The notes beneath the pieces are model-generated. The model worked only from the letters and a program-made list of their open reading frames with translations, did no database searches and was not told the DNA's origin. From assembly GCA_963966185.1 (NCBI GenBank), contig CAWZYM010000294.1, forward strand, positions 124,001 to 188,000: a stretch of DNA of 64,000 nucleotides, in the 5' to 3' direction. Position 1 is the first letter of the stretch; every line of letters starts with the position of its first letter. Position numbers and translations under genes: made by a program. Shown one piece after another: positions 11,791 to 21,921 of this stretch. Source of the stretch: Rhabditoides inermis (lineage: Eukaryota > Nematoda > Chromadorea > Rhabditida > Rhabditidae).

Positions 11791-11935
11791 ATGGGGCTAG
11801 GGAGTGGGGGAGTGGGAGAGAGAGATAGCGGGAGAGAGGGGGAGGGAGGGAGGGGGAGAGAGGAGAGAGAAGGGGGAAGGAGAGAGAGGAGAGAGAGGGA
11901 GAGAGAGGGGGGGGAGGAGGGGGAGACGAAGGGAG
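11791..11935 (+). repeat. GA-rich low-complexity spacer
   Basis: Purine-only stretch between the divergent kinase and TPR genes. Long open frames on either strand here are low-complexity artefacts. Confidence 0.9.
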
Positions 11936-12265
11936 TGGAGGTATACCGCGGGGTGAGTAGATGGCAGACGGGGCAACCGTCGCCGTAGAGGACAACTGTG
12001 AAAATGCCGTCGGTTGGGAAGCGATCGGCCGCCGCGCCCGCGTTCGTCATTCCACCAAAGCACACTCGACGGTGGGATGATTACATCGGACATGCAAGTG
12101 TAGTGTGTTATGCTAGCAGGATTGCATTATGCAAAATTTCACACAAAATGAATTTGTCTCTATGTTTCATGTTGTCTCTCAGAGAGAAGAACTTTTTCTC
12201 GTCCGTATTCTCTCGCTCTCGTATCGTGTATTGTATTATTGTATTGAGTGATTTCTCGCATTCAG

Positions 12266-14826
12266 ATGACGTCATCCGTGTCATCTCCCACTGTGGCGTC
12301 TCTGAAGGCCGAGGGAGTGGAGCTGTTCAAACAGAGGAGGTACAAGGACGCAGCCAAGGTGAGAGCGAACATTGTTTCGAGCTTCTCATAGGCACTATTT
12401 GAAAGAATCTGACAGAATCTGCTTGTAGAAGTTCACGCGGGCGATCGAGCTGGACGAGGCCGGCCGCGACTGCGACGAGCTGAAGGCGCGCTGCCACAAC
12501 AACCGAGCTGCTGCCAGGGAGGTGCGCTTGCTCTATAGCCACAGTCCTACGCCATGCTCCCAGCTACCGCAGCGCGCCGACATTGACACGTGTTCTCTTT
12601 GTCTAGTCAAGTCAAGCGACTGTTCCTAACTAATTTGACACTCGGTTTGCTCTACGCTGGCTAATTAAAGCTCTGTGTTTTCCAGCACACCGGTCACTTC
12701 CCTCTGTCGGCTCTGATCGCGGATATGAACGACGCGATTCGTCTGAAGCCCGACTACGGCAAGGCATACGCGAGGCGCTTCCGCTATCACAAGAAGAGCC
12801 GACACTGGAGGGAGGCGCTCGCCGGTACGCGGTATCATACAGTACTCATTCAGCTTGCTATTTTCTGCACGCGTCTCTGAACGCGATTGCATTTTCTTCA
12901 CGCTCGCGCGAAGCTGATGATGTTTCAGATGTGTTGGCAGCGGGACACCTGGGTGTCCAGCCGAGTGGAGGCGAGGGGGCAGCCGAGTGTCTGACCCCGC
13001 TAGTGGATCAGAGACTTGCCGAGTGGAACTACGTCAGTCACGTTCACATCATACGTCATACGTCATCTCTTTTCCAGGAGCTGCGCGGCAATGCCGGCGA
13101 GCGACGGGTGCCGGTTCCGTACGAGAAGGTGTACCGCTGGATGAACAGCTTCGCGCGCGACGACGGCCTTCTGAAGGACGTGCGCGCCTACATGGACGGG
13201 GGACTGCGCGACGAGGGGTGGGGAGGACGAAAGTGATGCCGAATGTCTTGTTTCAGACTGTACAGCCAGGTGCTGCAGATGTTCACTGAAAAGCGCTACG
13301 ACGAGCTCACCGACCTTGTGTTCGCCAGGTGAGACTTCTAAGAGGCTCATTTGAGAGCGTCACATTCAGGACGAGAGATGGACAGTTGAAGGTGGACAAT
13401 AGAGCTCCGGAGTGCCTTCTCCTTTTGGCCTTTATTCTCGCATGGAGGAATGAGTGGACTGATGTGAGTTAGGATATTGTCTTGATTCCGTTTATGTTGT
13501 GGTATCCGTCGATTTTGATGGGATGGACCTCAGCACAGTAAATAGTTGAAAGATCATGAAGTTTTTTTTCTAATTAGTTCACTTTCGATGGTTGTACGGA
13601 CTCCATGTGCGTGGTTGATGAAATATTCAAATGAGATTTGATATCACAGCCGGAAACCACGAAAAAGTATCACCTTTTTATCCAACGTTTCGGCACTAAG
13701 CCTTCATCAGGGATGGACAGAACACACCTACAATCACAGATAAGCAATGAAAAACACAAGCAATAGGTTACAAGGTATGCGGTAAAACGGAAATGAATAA
13801 AGCAGCAGCCGCCCTCTCTCGCGCTCTCTCCCTCGTGTCTCCTCTGACTCCTCTCGCAACGTACTCCCTACGTTGTGTCTTCCGTTCATTGACGACTCTC
13901 TCTCTTCAGCTCTCAGGCACTGTGTGCGCAAGTCGGGTCTGGAGATCGCCATCGTCGACAAGCCGGGTCCTTCTCTTCGCTCGCTCCTGTGCAACAACAG
14001 ACGATACGACATGTCATGCAACACCAGGTCATGTCTAGTCTGTCCATTTGGTAGAGAGGGGGACTGTCAGAAGAAGGGTACTATCTACCGTATCTCTTGC
14101 GATCTTTGCAGTGAACACTACATCGGTCAGACGGGTCGCCCACTGAAGACGAGGATCGCGGAGCACAAGAGAGCTGGCGGAGTCATCGGCCGACACATCA
14201 TGGACTCGCACCCTCGGGAGAAGACGTCTTTCACTGTCACCATAATCGCAGTCGAACCCTATCCCAAGCGGAGGTGTACTGTAGAAGCCCTTGAGATCAA
14301 GAATACCAACCCCATCTTGAATAGGAAGTACGAGCTAGACTCGCACACTTCTACTGTCTCTCTAGTTCCTATTAATCTCGACTTCCGGTGTAGCCGTATC
14401 GATTGATCACTGGTGTATGAGTCTTGCCGCGGGCCACGCCGCGCATTACCCCGCCCTATGATCACACATGATCACACGTTACCCATACCACTTATTCATT
14501 TCCGTTTTACCGCATACCTTGTAACCTATTGCTTGTGTTTTTCATTGCTTATCTGTGATTGTAGGTGTGTTCTGTCCATCCCTGATGAAGGCTTAGTGCC
14601 GAAACGTTGGATAAAAAGGTGATACTTTTTCGTGGTTTCCGGCTGTGATATCAAATCTCATTTAGTTCACTTTGTAATATGAACGCTGCCTACTTAACTG
14701 AAGGCAGACCATAACTATAATAACTTTTATATAGTGATTTATAGTACGAGAAGTGTACTCGCGGTGTCACTCGCTTCATTGCCGCGCTACCGGACAACAC
14801 GCGTAAGCACGGACTTCTCGTGTCCA
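12266..14826 (+). CDS. TPR protein, 5' part, up to the Gypsy insertion
   Basis: First part of a tetratricopeptide protein. The ATG at 12266 directly follows TTCTCGCATTCAG, a trans-splice-like acceptor; an extra upstream exon (MPSVGKRSAAAPAF near 12004) is possible. Exons: VELFKQRRYKDAAKKFTRAI, HNNRAAARE, MNDAIRLKPDYGKAYARRF (TPR pair), LTPLVDQRLAEWNYE, YEKVYRWMNSFARDD, QVLQMFTEKRYDELTDLV and LLLAFILAWRNEWTD (to 13463). After an intron with a Penelope-like element, the next exon starts at 14745 (YEKCTRGVTRFIAALPDN). It is cut at 14826 by the Gypsy element; its other half is at 31727. The TPR layout is somewhat like TOM70 or HSP70/90 co-chaperones, but I cannot name it. As assembled the gene is broken. 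Confidence 0.75.
13680..13714 (-). ncRNA. Hammerhead ribozyme motif, inverted Penelope terminal repeat
   Basis: Read on the minus strand: stem I strand ATCC, core CTGATGA, stem II GGC-TTAGT-GCC, GAAA, self-complementary ACGT, cleavage triplet GTT, stem I strand GGAT. Same sequence as the plus-strand motif at 14578. Confidence 0.7.
13873..14406 (+). CDS. GIY-YIG endonuclease domain of a Penelope-like element (partial ORF)
   Basis: The 177-codon frame contains the cysteine-rich linker usual in Penelope-like proteins (MSCNTRSCLVCPF) and then a GIY-YIG-type fold: TIYRISCDLCSEHYIGQTGR, KTRIAEHKRA, HIMDSHPREKTSF and EALEIKNTNPILNRK. In complete elements this nuclease nicks the target and follows the reverse transcriptase. 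Here the reverse transcriptase part is missing, so the copy cannot move by itself. The N-terminal limit is arbitrary: the frame continues from the left terminal repeat. Confidence 0.75.
   Translation: MCLPFIDDSLSSALRHCVRKSGLEIAIVDKPGPSLRSLLCNNRRYDMSCNTRSCLVCPFGREGDCQKKGTIYRISCDLCSEHYIGQTGRPLKTRIAEHKRAGGVIGRHIMDSHPREKTSFTVTIIAVEPYPKRRCTVEALEIKNTNPILNRKYELDSHTSTVSLVPINLDFRCSRID
14578..14612 (+). ncRNA. Hammerhead ribozyme motif, Penelope terminal repeat
   Basis: ATCC, CTGATGA, stem II GGC/GCC with TTAGT loop, GAAA, ACGT, GTT, GGAT. All conserved core bases (CUGAUGA, GAAA, GUH) are present. Stem III is only the self-complementary ACGU, the minimal form reported for Penelope-like elements and thought to work as a dimer. 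Confidence 0.72.
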
Positions 14827-15613
14827 TGTACGTTCCAGTTAGGTTCTGGTCCGTGTTGGGTGGATTCAAACACACCCCACCAATTGAAACAATTGGAATT
14901 AGTCACAATAAAACACTACGCGCGTTCGCGAAGTAGTGTAATTTGCGTATCACCACACAGTGCGTTCGCAGCTGTGGATAGACAGAGTCAATGATTTGCA
15001 CGCGTTCGCGTACACAAATCAGGTCGTGAGACGACTAGTGATGCGTTCGCATACACTAGCGCTTGATGATTTCAACGAGGCCCACGCGTTCGCGTACAGG
15101 CCTCGCTCCTCGCTCCTTGGTCCAAAGATAGACGCCGAATAGGACGCCTCGGTATGTCACAACCGATAAGGTATAGACAGAGTACCACGGGGATTGATGC
15201 AGCAATTTATTATCACCACCTCGAAACCACGATTCACGAACAACTGAATAACAATACACAAAACCACTCTTACGTGGACGATAAGATATCAACACCGTAT
15301 ACAACACAGGCAGTGGCGCGAGATTTAAACATACAAAGGCACTCTAGACAAAATCAATATAACATATGTGCGCGTGCCAAAACAACAAGGCTAGCCGAGG
15401 CTGCCAGACTAAATACAAGAACACATGTGTGTCAAATGCAACAAACTACAATCAACGAGTGCGCTCTCTCTTATCTCCCCACTCCGGGGTTCATTCACGA
15501 CTGTCGTCCATCGCGGCGATAGGGCCGGAAACGCTGCTGGTCCTTGTCTCCCTTGTACTTCCTCTCTTGCTCGCGTCTGAACGGCCTTTCCTTCTCTTCC
15601 TTCCTCTTGTACA
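14827..15613 (-). repeat. 3' LTR of the Gypsy element
   Basis: 787 bp, plus-strand ends TGTACG..TGTACA. It overlaps the end of the pol frame (stop at 15495-15497). It contains five hairpin-like inverted repeats sharing a GCGTTCGC centre (14914-15105). Confidence 0.95.
14914..15105. other. Array of five hairpins with a common loop core in the 3' LTR
   Basis: Five inverted repeats at 14914-14938, 14953-14977, 14992-15021, 15035-15059 and 15076-15105. Each has GCGTTCGC (or ACGCGTTCGCGT) at the centre but different complementary arms: CACTAC/GTAGTG, CCACA/TGTGG, TGATTTG/CAAATCA, CTAGTG/CACTAG, CGAGGCC/GGCCTCG. A further arm pair CCAATTG-AAA-CAATTGG lies just before at 14879-14895. Function unknown. 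Confidence 0.85.
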
Positions 15614-17385
15614 TGCCGCCTCCCTTCGGTAGCGCGACCTCGCGCGTCTCCAAACCGCACCACTTCTCCACCGCTCGGCCGTACTGCTCGCATTGCTGGT
15701 TCGACAGTTGACCGTACTTCTCCATCCTGGGTTGAGGTCCGAGTACATTGCTGGGGCACTCGACTGCAGTCGTATCGCTCCTCGTCTGCACCTGCCAACA
15801 GTGGTCCACGTGCAACTGCCTCACGATCCAGCTCTTGATATCCGTCCACTCCTTCCACAAGTCCTTGTTCGCTCGCTGCTCGACAGTGAGCGGCGGCGGG
15901 ACAATGGTGATCTTCACCTCCAAGGGCGGCTTGTAGTCCACCAAGCCGGATTCCTCCCACCCTCCGGGAATCGGCTCAAGGACGAGTATCGCATGGTCTC
16001 CGCGGCTCATATTTCTCCATTTCTTGTACCCTCCCACCACGGTCTTCTTATCCATCCTGGCCAGCATGTCTGGCACGTACCACACCGGTGGTGGCATCTC
16101 CTTCTGTCGCTTTACCTTCTCCTCTCCCTTCTCCTTGTTCTTCATAATCTCGTGGTACCGTCTGATCGCTGCCGCCGCCGGAGCAAATCGCTGTCCTCCC
16201 TTCCCAGCGTCCATCTCCAGTTGGATCCCCTCCGTCCGGCCCAACTCGCGGCAGAACTGCAGATCGAATGCCGATAGCACTCGATACGCGGTGACATAGT
16301 CTTCTTCCTCTGGCTCAGATGCCGTCCACTTCTCGCCTGGGGTATGGTACCAGTCCTCGTATCTCCTTTCATCGCCGTCGCTTTCACCCAACAAAGCCTG
16401 CTCCTTTTCAGCTTCGATCTTGGCATCCTCTTCTTGAAACCGGGAGGAATACCTCTTGTTTCTCAGCTCCTCGTCTCTTTCCTCCCGACCATTCTTGTTC
16501 AGCCATGCCATACGGTAAATCGTGAGTACCTTAGTCTGGCGTATCGCTGCGGTAGTCCTTGAGTAGAGTGTCCTCGTCGGGCCGTTTCCCTGCCTGGTGA
16601 GTTCCTCGAGGTTGTGCTCGTGCAGCGCCCTCCACGGGTGGTAGGGGTGTACCGACGAATACGAGTCGATCGTCCTGCAAAGATTTTCTTCAATTCTCCT
16701 CATTTTCGCTTCCCCTCCCCTTCTCTTCCTCCTGGTCCCTCCTTCTGCTTCTATCTCTTCCCCACACTCTTTCGGAATGCGCTTCAGACTGTCAAAAGGC
16801 ACTTGAATCGCCTCCTCGTTTATCCCTTTCCCTATCCTAGTCACTGTTGCCGACTGCTCCGTGGTTGCAATGACCCGAAACGGACCATCCCACTCGTTCA
16901 TCATCTTCGGACATGTCCTTCCTCTCCTCTCCGTAGGGACATATACCAACACCCTTTCACCCACTTTTGGTAGTGCATCTGTTTTTCTTGCTTTCTCGTC
17001 GTATCTCTTCTTCATTCTCTCCCTTTCCTTTTCGTTCTTCTCTCTCACTTCTCGATGTACTATTGCCATTCTCTTGCACATTTCTGTAATGTAGTCATCA
17101 CAGCTGAGTAGTACCGCCCGCGGTCTCACTGTGTGTTCTTCTCGTCCCATCCAGTAGGGGTCCCTTCCGTGTAGTATGAAATAGGGACTCTCGCCCGTAG
17201 CATCATGTGGTGTGATATTGTATGCGTACACACAGTACGGCAGTACCTTGTCCCACTCCAGTGCCCCCACTGTCTTCTTCTTGAGCATGAGTTGCAGTGT
17301 TTTGTTGAACCTCTCTACAAGGCCGTTCTCCCTGGGATTGTATCCTTTTGTCATCTTGTGTTCGATACCGGTTATCTTAAAGGGA
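15495..17385 (-). CDS. Gypsy pol, C-terminal part (integrase C-half and tail)
   Basis: Continuation of the pol frame after the nested insertion. It begins at the integrase segment that carries the catalytic Glu (NPRENGLVERFNKTLQ), continues with WDKVLPYCVYAYN and a basic domain with GERVLVYVPTERRGR and EWDGPFRVI, which is the usual integrase C-terminal fold. A long charged tail of some 350 residues without a domain known to me follows (no chromodomain seen). The frame ends within the 3' LTR, past the purine tract. With the insert and one TA removed, the frame joins the upstream part without a shift. Confidence 0.88.
15614..15627 (-). promoter_or_regulatory. Polypurine tract of the Gypsy element
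   Basis: On the minus strand GAAGGGAGGCGGCA directly precedes the 3' LTR start TGTACA; this is the expected plus-strand DNA primer position. Confidence 0.7.
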
Positions 17386-17813
17386 TATACCACTCTGAAT
17401 TTCGTGTGTAAACTATGACTACCACATGAAAGAACATGGCAAAACGAGCACTTTTCATAATGAAATCAGATGTTGAAAGTTATAAGATTACTGGTAAAAT
17501 TGATAGTTAGTCACTGACAGAAGTCCGCTACTAGCACGCGGGTAAGACGCCGGTAAGGCCGGTTTGCTACTAGCGCGCCGGTAAAACGCCGCTAAGAAGC
17601 GGTTAGCAATATTTGTGTACGTATGACGGTGAAGGCTGGTAAAACGCGGGTAAAACGCCGCTAAGATGCCGTTTGTGATTTCACTTCGCATTGTTGTCAT
17701 AACCGATTTTCGAAACGGATTTGAAGTCAATTTGAATTTGGTTGTGCTAGCGCCCCTTTCTTTTATTGTTGTTTTTGTGTGTTTGAAGTTATTTTGTTGT
17801 TGAAATCAGGCAT

Positions 17814-17859
17814 ATCAGTACACGTGACGTCACAGGTGCATGACGTCATGTGTACTGAT
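17814..17859. other. 46-bp palindrome with paired TGACGTCA sites
   Basis: Arms ATCAGTACACGTGACGTCA and TGACGTCATGTGTACTGAT around CAGGTGCA-type spacing. Each arm contains a full CRE-like octamer. It lies in the CACTG element. Confidence 0.7.
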
Positions 17860-18122
17860 GATGTACTGTTTTCGTTCGTTTCTTTTCTTTTGCGTTTACA
17901 TCATTTTTGGCGTCACGCGGATACTTTTGAATCATTCCGCAATTTCATGTTTCATTGGGACTGAGTAAAACGCGGCCCTGGCCCTGGCCCTGGCCCGTGG
18001 CCCTTGAGTGGTAAAATGCGGACCGTAGCCCTGTGGCCCTGAATTAGTGTTATTGTTATTAATGTGTATTATCTTTCAAAGCACAAACGACATGTAACTG
18101 ATGATATAAACTTAGGTTCACC

Positions 18123-18926
18123 TAAAAAACTATATTTCACAATTATATTCGTGTACGAAACTGTAGTTCACATTTAAACAGTGGCCACCACTCTGAATCC
18201 GATGCGGTCCTGCCATTCTTTCTACCTTCCAATCAGAACTTTCTATTCTAATTATGCATACCTATCAATTAGACACCTCTCTACCAGAAAACATCCTTCC
18301 TCGTAGTTGTTCTTCCTTTCCTCGTCCCTGCTCGTGCCATCGCCATCGGGTGCGCGTGTGGAAGGTGCGCCCGATAAGTGAGTGCTCGGTCTGCTCGATT
18401 TCACTTCGAACAAGTACAGTTTCCGTCTCATATGTCTCGTTGCCTCGCGGCAGTTTCTTATCATATTGGTCTGTCCACCGTATGTTATTCCACGGTATCC
18501 GACGTTTTCGTCCTTCAGATATCTTGCACTTTGTACGCAATCCACAGTTCATCTCATCTCTTTCCTGTTTACTGTATGTATTCGGATCGGCACACTGTAT
18601 CTCTCTGCTGAACAGACGCCTCAGCTTGTCCATCGATCGATTATCGATTGATCGCCGATGCATCGGATCGTCACAGTCGTGTTACTAGTACATGTGACAC
18701 AAGAGCAATCGCGCTCTCGGGCCTTAATCACACTAACATCTATAACCCTGCCCCTCCGGCTCCGCACCGCATATAAGCTGGGAGTCGGAGAGGATCGGGG
18801 CCGATTGCAATGCGATAAACACACTACTATTCGTGTTGTCGGGTTGTGGGGAAGGCTGGGGTAGTATCTGAACCCTGATCAAGTCCTGATATTACGGGAT
18901 CGTATACGGTAGCTGTATCATGTGAC
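18123..18926 (-). other. Mutator-like element interior, possible minus-strand exon, unidentified
   Basis: An open frame on the minus strand (18265-18663) is rich in Arg, Lys, Glu (KRRIPWNNIRWTDQYDKKLP) and looks more protein-like than the plus frame. Another minus frame runs from 21356 to 21293 and, if the LINE is removed, continues at 18926 (VADKSHDTATVYDP). I cannot assign a family. Confidence 0.3.
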
Positions 18927-18939
18927 TTATCAGCCACTA

Positions 18940-21279
18940 CTCACTCACTCACTCATCGGCTTGACGTTGTTTGGACGCTGACGTCCTTAGCCGGCTAAAT
19001 CGCTGAAACCAGTGACGACCACTTGCTGCGGTCGTGCGCGATGCCCTCCAGGTAGCCCGCACGGCTATGCTGCTCGGAACTCCTCGTCTCTTGCGCTGAT
19101 GTGCAGTTGGACTTTGATGACCTTCTCGATGTCGGCGTGCACCATCTTCGTCCACGTCACGCGGCCGCTCTTCTTCTTCCAGTGAGGCTGCGGGGTTGCT
19201 TTTGCGGCCTGCTTCACAATGCGGTCGTCTCCTCTCCGCAGCACGTGTCCCAGCAGACGAGCATGCTCGGTCGCCACCTGACGCGAAGGTCTTGGCAGCT
19301 TACAGGGGTGACGTTATAGACGCGAGTATATCTCGTCGACTGTCTTGTAGAGATAGAGAGTGCTGGTGGCGCGGCGCGGGTCCGGGTAGAAGAATCCAAG
19401 CATTCGACGAAAGAACTTCCTTTCCGCGACGTCGAGCTTTGATGCGAGAGTGTTGTTGAGTGCCCACGTTCCCGCTCCTTAGAGGAGGGCGGGGCGGACG
19501 ACGGTGAAGTAGACGCGCAGCTTGATGTGACTAGCCACGTCTGCCCTCCACAGCACCTTGTCCAGCGAGTCGAACGCTGAGCTGGCCTGTGCGATCCTCG
19601 CCTTCACGTCCTTCTCCGAATCGTCCTTGTCGCTCACCCACGACCCGAGGTAGCGGAACTCGTGCACCTGCTTGATCTCCTCTCCGTTCATCTCGAAAGA
19701 CTGCTCGATCGGCTGCTTCTTCTCGTCCTCGTGCGGGATGCTCATCGACTCGCCACTTGTCCGGTCTGAGCGTCAGTCCGTACGCGGCGGCGTATCGACT
19801 CAACAGGTCCCCCGACTGCTGCAGGCGAGCGGGGTCCACTCCCATCAGGCGATGTCGTCGGCGTAGTCGAGGTCGGTGACTAGCCTCGCGAACGGGTACA
19901 GATCGATTCCTCCTCCACATTCCTCCACCACACGGCGCATGACATCATCGATGACGTAGTTGAACAGGAGCGGGCCGCAGACAGATCCTTGGCGCACTCC
20001 AGTCCTGACGTCGAACTGCGTAGTCGGTCCACATGGGGTGCGGACCGACGCAGTCGTCCGGGTATACAGGAAGAGGTCGACGAGTGGCTGCGGCATCCCA
20101 TCTGCGCGCACGGCATCGAAGAGGCGGTCTCTGTCAGGGCTGTCGAATGCGGCTCTGAAGTCGACGGAAATGACGTGTGTCGGCTGCCGGTGAAGGAGAA
20201 GGACGCGCATCTCGATGATCCGCTTGAGCGCGAAGATAGCGTCAGTGGTCGATCGGCAGGGGCGGAAACCATGCTGTTCGTCTCGCGCCGTCTTCTCCCT
20301 GTGCGCCACGATCCTCTGCAGCAGCAGCCGCCCGACCACTTTGTAGCACACGCGGATCAGAGAAGTTCCGCGGTGGCGGTAGTTGGAGGGGTCCGTCTGG
20401 CTGCCCTTCTTGAAGAGAGAGATGATGGTGGCGTTCCTGCATGAGTTTGGGATCTCCTTCCTCTCCCAGATTCCGGTAATCAGCGCGTGTAGTTCTTCAA
20501 CAGCGGATCGGGGCAGCGCCTTCAGCATCTCCGGCGTGATGTCGTCGTCGCCGGCGGCCTTCCCACTCTTCAACTTCTTCAGGCAGTTAAGCAGCTCCTC
20601 CATGCTCGGCGGGTCCGTCCGGCAGTTGTAGTCCGGTCGCGGTGTATGTGGGGGCAGACAGGCACGGCTGGTTGAGTAGGCGGTCGAAGTGACCAGCCCA
20701 CACCGAACACGCCGCCTCTCCCGTGACGAGTGACGCGCTATCGGAGATGACGGGCGTCGTCCTGCTCCACTTCCCGCTGTACTGCTTGAGCAGTCCGAAT
20801 GCCGCCCGAGCGTCTTTCCTCTCCCACGCCTCTTTTAATTGGTTATTCCTCTCCATCCACTTAAACTCTCACTCCTCCCGCTTGATCTCGTGCATCTTCC
20901 TCTTCAGCTGTCTGTACTCCTTCATCCGGTACCGGTTGTTCTTCTTCGCTAGCAGCATCGACGAGTAGCAAAACGACACTGCGGGGGACGCATTGTCGAA
21001 CTTCTTCTGCTTTCTCCTCGCGGGGATGACTGCCTTGCCAGCCTTCTGCACCGCTGCCGTCCACGAGTCGGCGTCGTGCTCGCTCCGCCCTCTCCTCTTC
21101 ACTATCTCCTCCTCCACCTTCTTTTCGTACACCTCCCGCACCTCTGCCTTGGTGACGAGCAGGCGCGAGTCCAGCTGCGGCGGTCTTGGCGGGTTGTATG
21201 GCCGGCGCCTCCTTCCAGCTCCCCTCGAGACAAGGACCACGGGGAAGTGGTCCGAGTCGTAATTGATGTCGGGGCTGCT
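18940..21279 (-). mobile_element. 5'-truncated non-LTR retrotransposon (LINE), degenerate
   Basis: Inserted in the Mutator-like element with a 13-bp duplication TTATCAGCCACTA on both sides (18927-18939, 21280-21292). The 3' end is a (TGAG)n tail on the minus strand. The frame starts with the last part of an apurinic-type endonuclease (YDSDHFPVVLVSRG, the SDH motif) and is cut upstream of that, a normal 5' truncation. Reverse transcriptase follows: KLKSGKAAGDDDITPEML, ATIISLFKKGSQTDPSNYR, EQHGFRPCRSTTDAIFAL, HVISVDFRAAFDSPDRDRLF, GVRQGSVCGPLLFNYVID and LDYADDIA, then a downstream domain FRYLGSWVSDKDD and HARLLGHVLRRGDD. It resembles the RTE/CR1-like branch; several frameshifts and a stop make it inactive. 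Confidence 0.88.
19845..20603 (-). pseudogene. Reverse transcriptase core of the LINE
   Basis: The longest open part of the LINE: fingers and palm through the YADD box. The frame shifts upstream of MEELLNCL (from the segment at 20587-20856) and again after YADDIA, so the protein could not be made whole. Confidence 0.88.
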
Positions 21280-21663
21280 TTATCAGCCACTATCATCGTC
21301 CTGTGTCCCTTCTCGTAATATGGTAGTACGACTCTTGTGTTTCTGTCGTTTTGCATGGATTTTAATCTCGCTCCCTTTGTATTTCCACTCCATCCCGCGC
21401 ACTATGGCCGGATTGATCACGAACATATCGGTGTTGCAGTATTTGGAGAGGAGGTATACTCTGCGCCAGAGCGATAGTTTTCGATCAACCTTGCTTGCAG
21501 TTCGAAATACGGTGCCATAACCGTCTGCCTCTCTTGTCTTGCGCGCTATTGCCGATAGCTGACTCTCCGTCTTCCTCTGATCTACCCCACCGCGCGCAAC
21601 TCATTGCGAGCATGAAACTATATGCGTGTATCGCTTGCTCAGTCTGGAATTGACTCCCTCAGT

Positions 21664-21685
21664 GATTTAATTGCCCAAGTTTGAG
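21664..21685 (+). other. SL1-like 22-mer followed by GTAATG
   Basis: GATTTAATTGCCC then AAGTTTGAG differs from the canonical nematode SL1 leader at two of 22 positions (2 and 10), and the next bases GTAATG would fit the SL donor site. It lies in the Mutator-like element, 8 bp before a hammerhead-type motif and antisense to an open frame. No Sm site or SL-RNA body was recognised, so it may be a relic or chance. Confidence 0.4.
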
Positions 21686-21693
21686 GTAATGCT

Positions 21694-21728
21694 TTCCCTG
21701 ATGATGCCATAAAGGCGAAACGTCGGAA
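21694..21728 (+). ncRNA. Second, diverged hammerhead-type motif
   Basis: TTCC, CTGATGA, T, stem II GCC-ATAAA-GGC, GAAA, ACGT, GTC, GGAA. Compared with the Penelope copy, stem I (TTCC/GGAA against ATCC/GGAT) and stem II (GCC/GGC against GGC/GCC) have changed on both sides while the core is unchanged. It is probably a solo Penelope terminal-repeat relic. Confidence 0.6.
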
Positions 21729-21921
21729 TAAAACTGTTTCTATCGCGGCAGATTTGGTCGTATCCGTTTGTATCACAAATTCGTCGAATTCGCCGTTTGT
21801 ATCGTGAGTGCTCACTGGCTCGCTCACTGCGCGTGACGTCGTCTCGTCTCGTGACGTCATACCATTTTGCCGACTAGTATCAGTCTCGCACTCCATGTAT
21901 GTCGGCGCGAATTCTATGTTC

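Larger units (their letters stand above)
13630..14662 (+). mobile_element. Penelope-like element fragment with inverted terminal repeats
   Basis: A ~1-kb retroelement remnant in a TPR-gene intron. Its two ends are ~170-bp inverted repeats (13630-13799 and 14493-14662), each with a hammerhead core. Between them is an open frame encoding a GIY-YIG endonuclease-like domain but no reverse transcriptase, so this is a 5'-truncated copy with an inverted second terminal repeat, a known Penelope-like configuration. TAGTTCACTTT occurs at the right edge (from 14662) and again near 13577, about 50 bp outside the left repeat, as a possible target duplication. Confidence 0.8.

Noticed and set aside
11738..12093. 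Several overlapping Pro/Ser-rich frames on the minus strand
   Set aside because: GA-rich spacer translated in reverse; the kinase starts at 11745 and does not need them.
14914..15105. Regularly spaced palindromes considered as a CRISPR array
   Set aside because: Nematode LTR context; the shared part is only the 8-12 bp core, arms differ and pair, so these are hairpins and not repeats with spacers.
18187..18200. A third CCACTCTGAATCC end inside the Mutator-like element
   Set aside because: Resembles the outer 13-bp end for 11 bases but has no TA flank or partner; likely chance.
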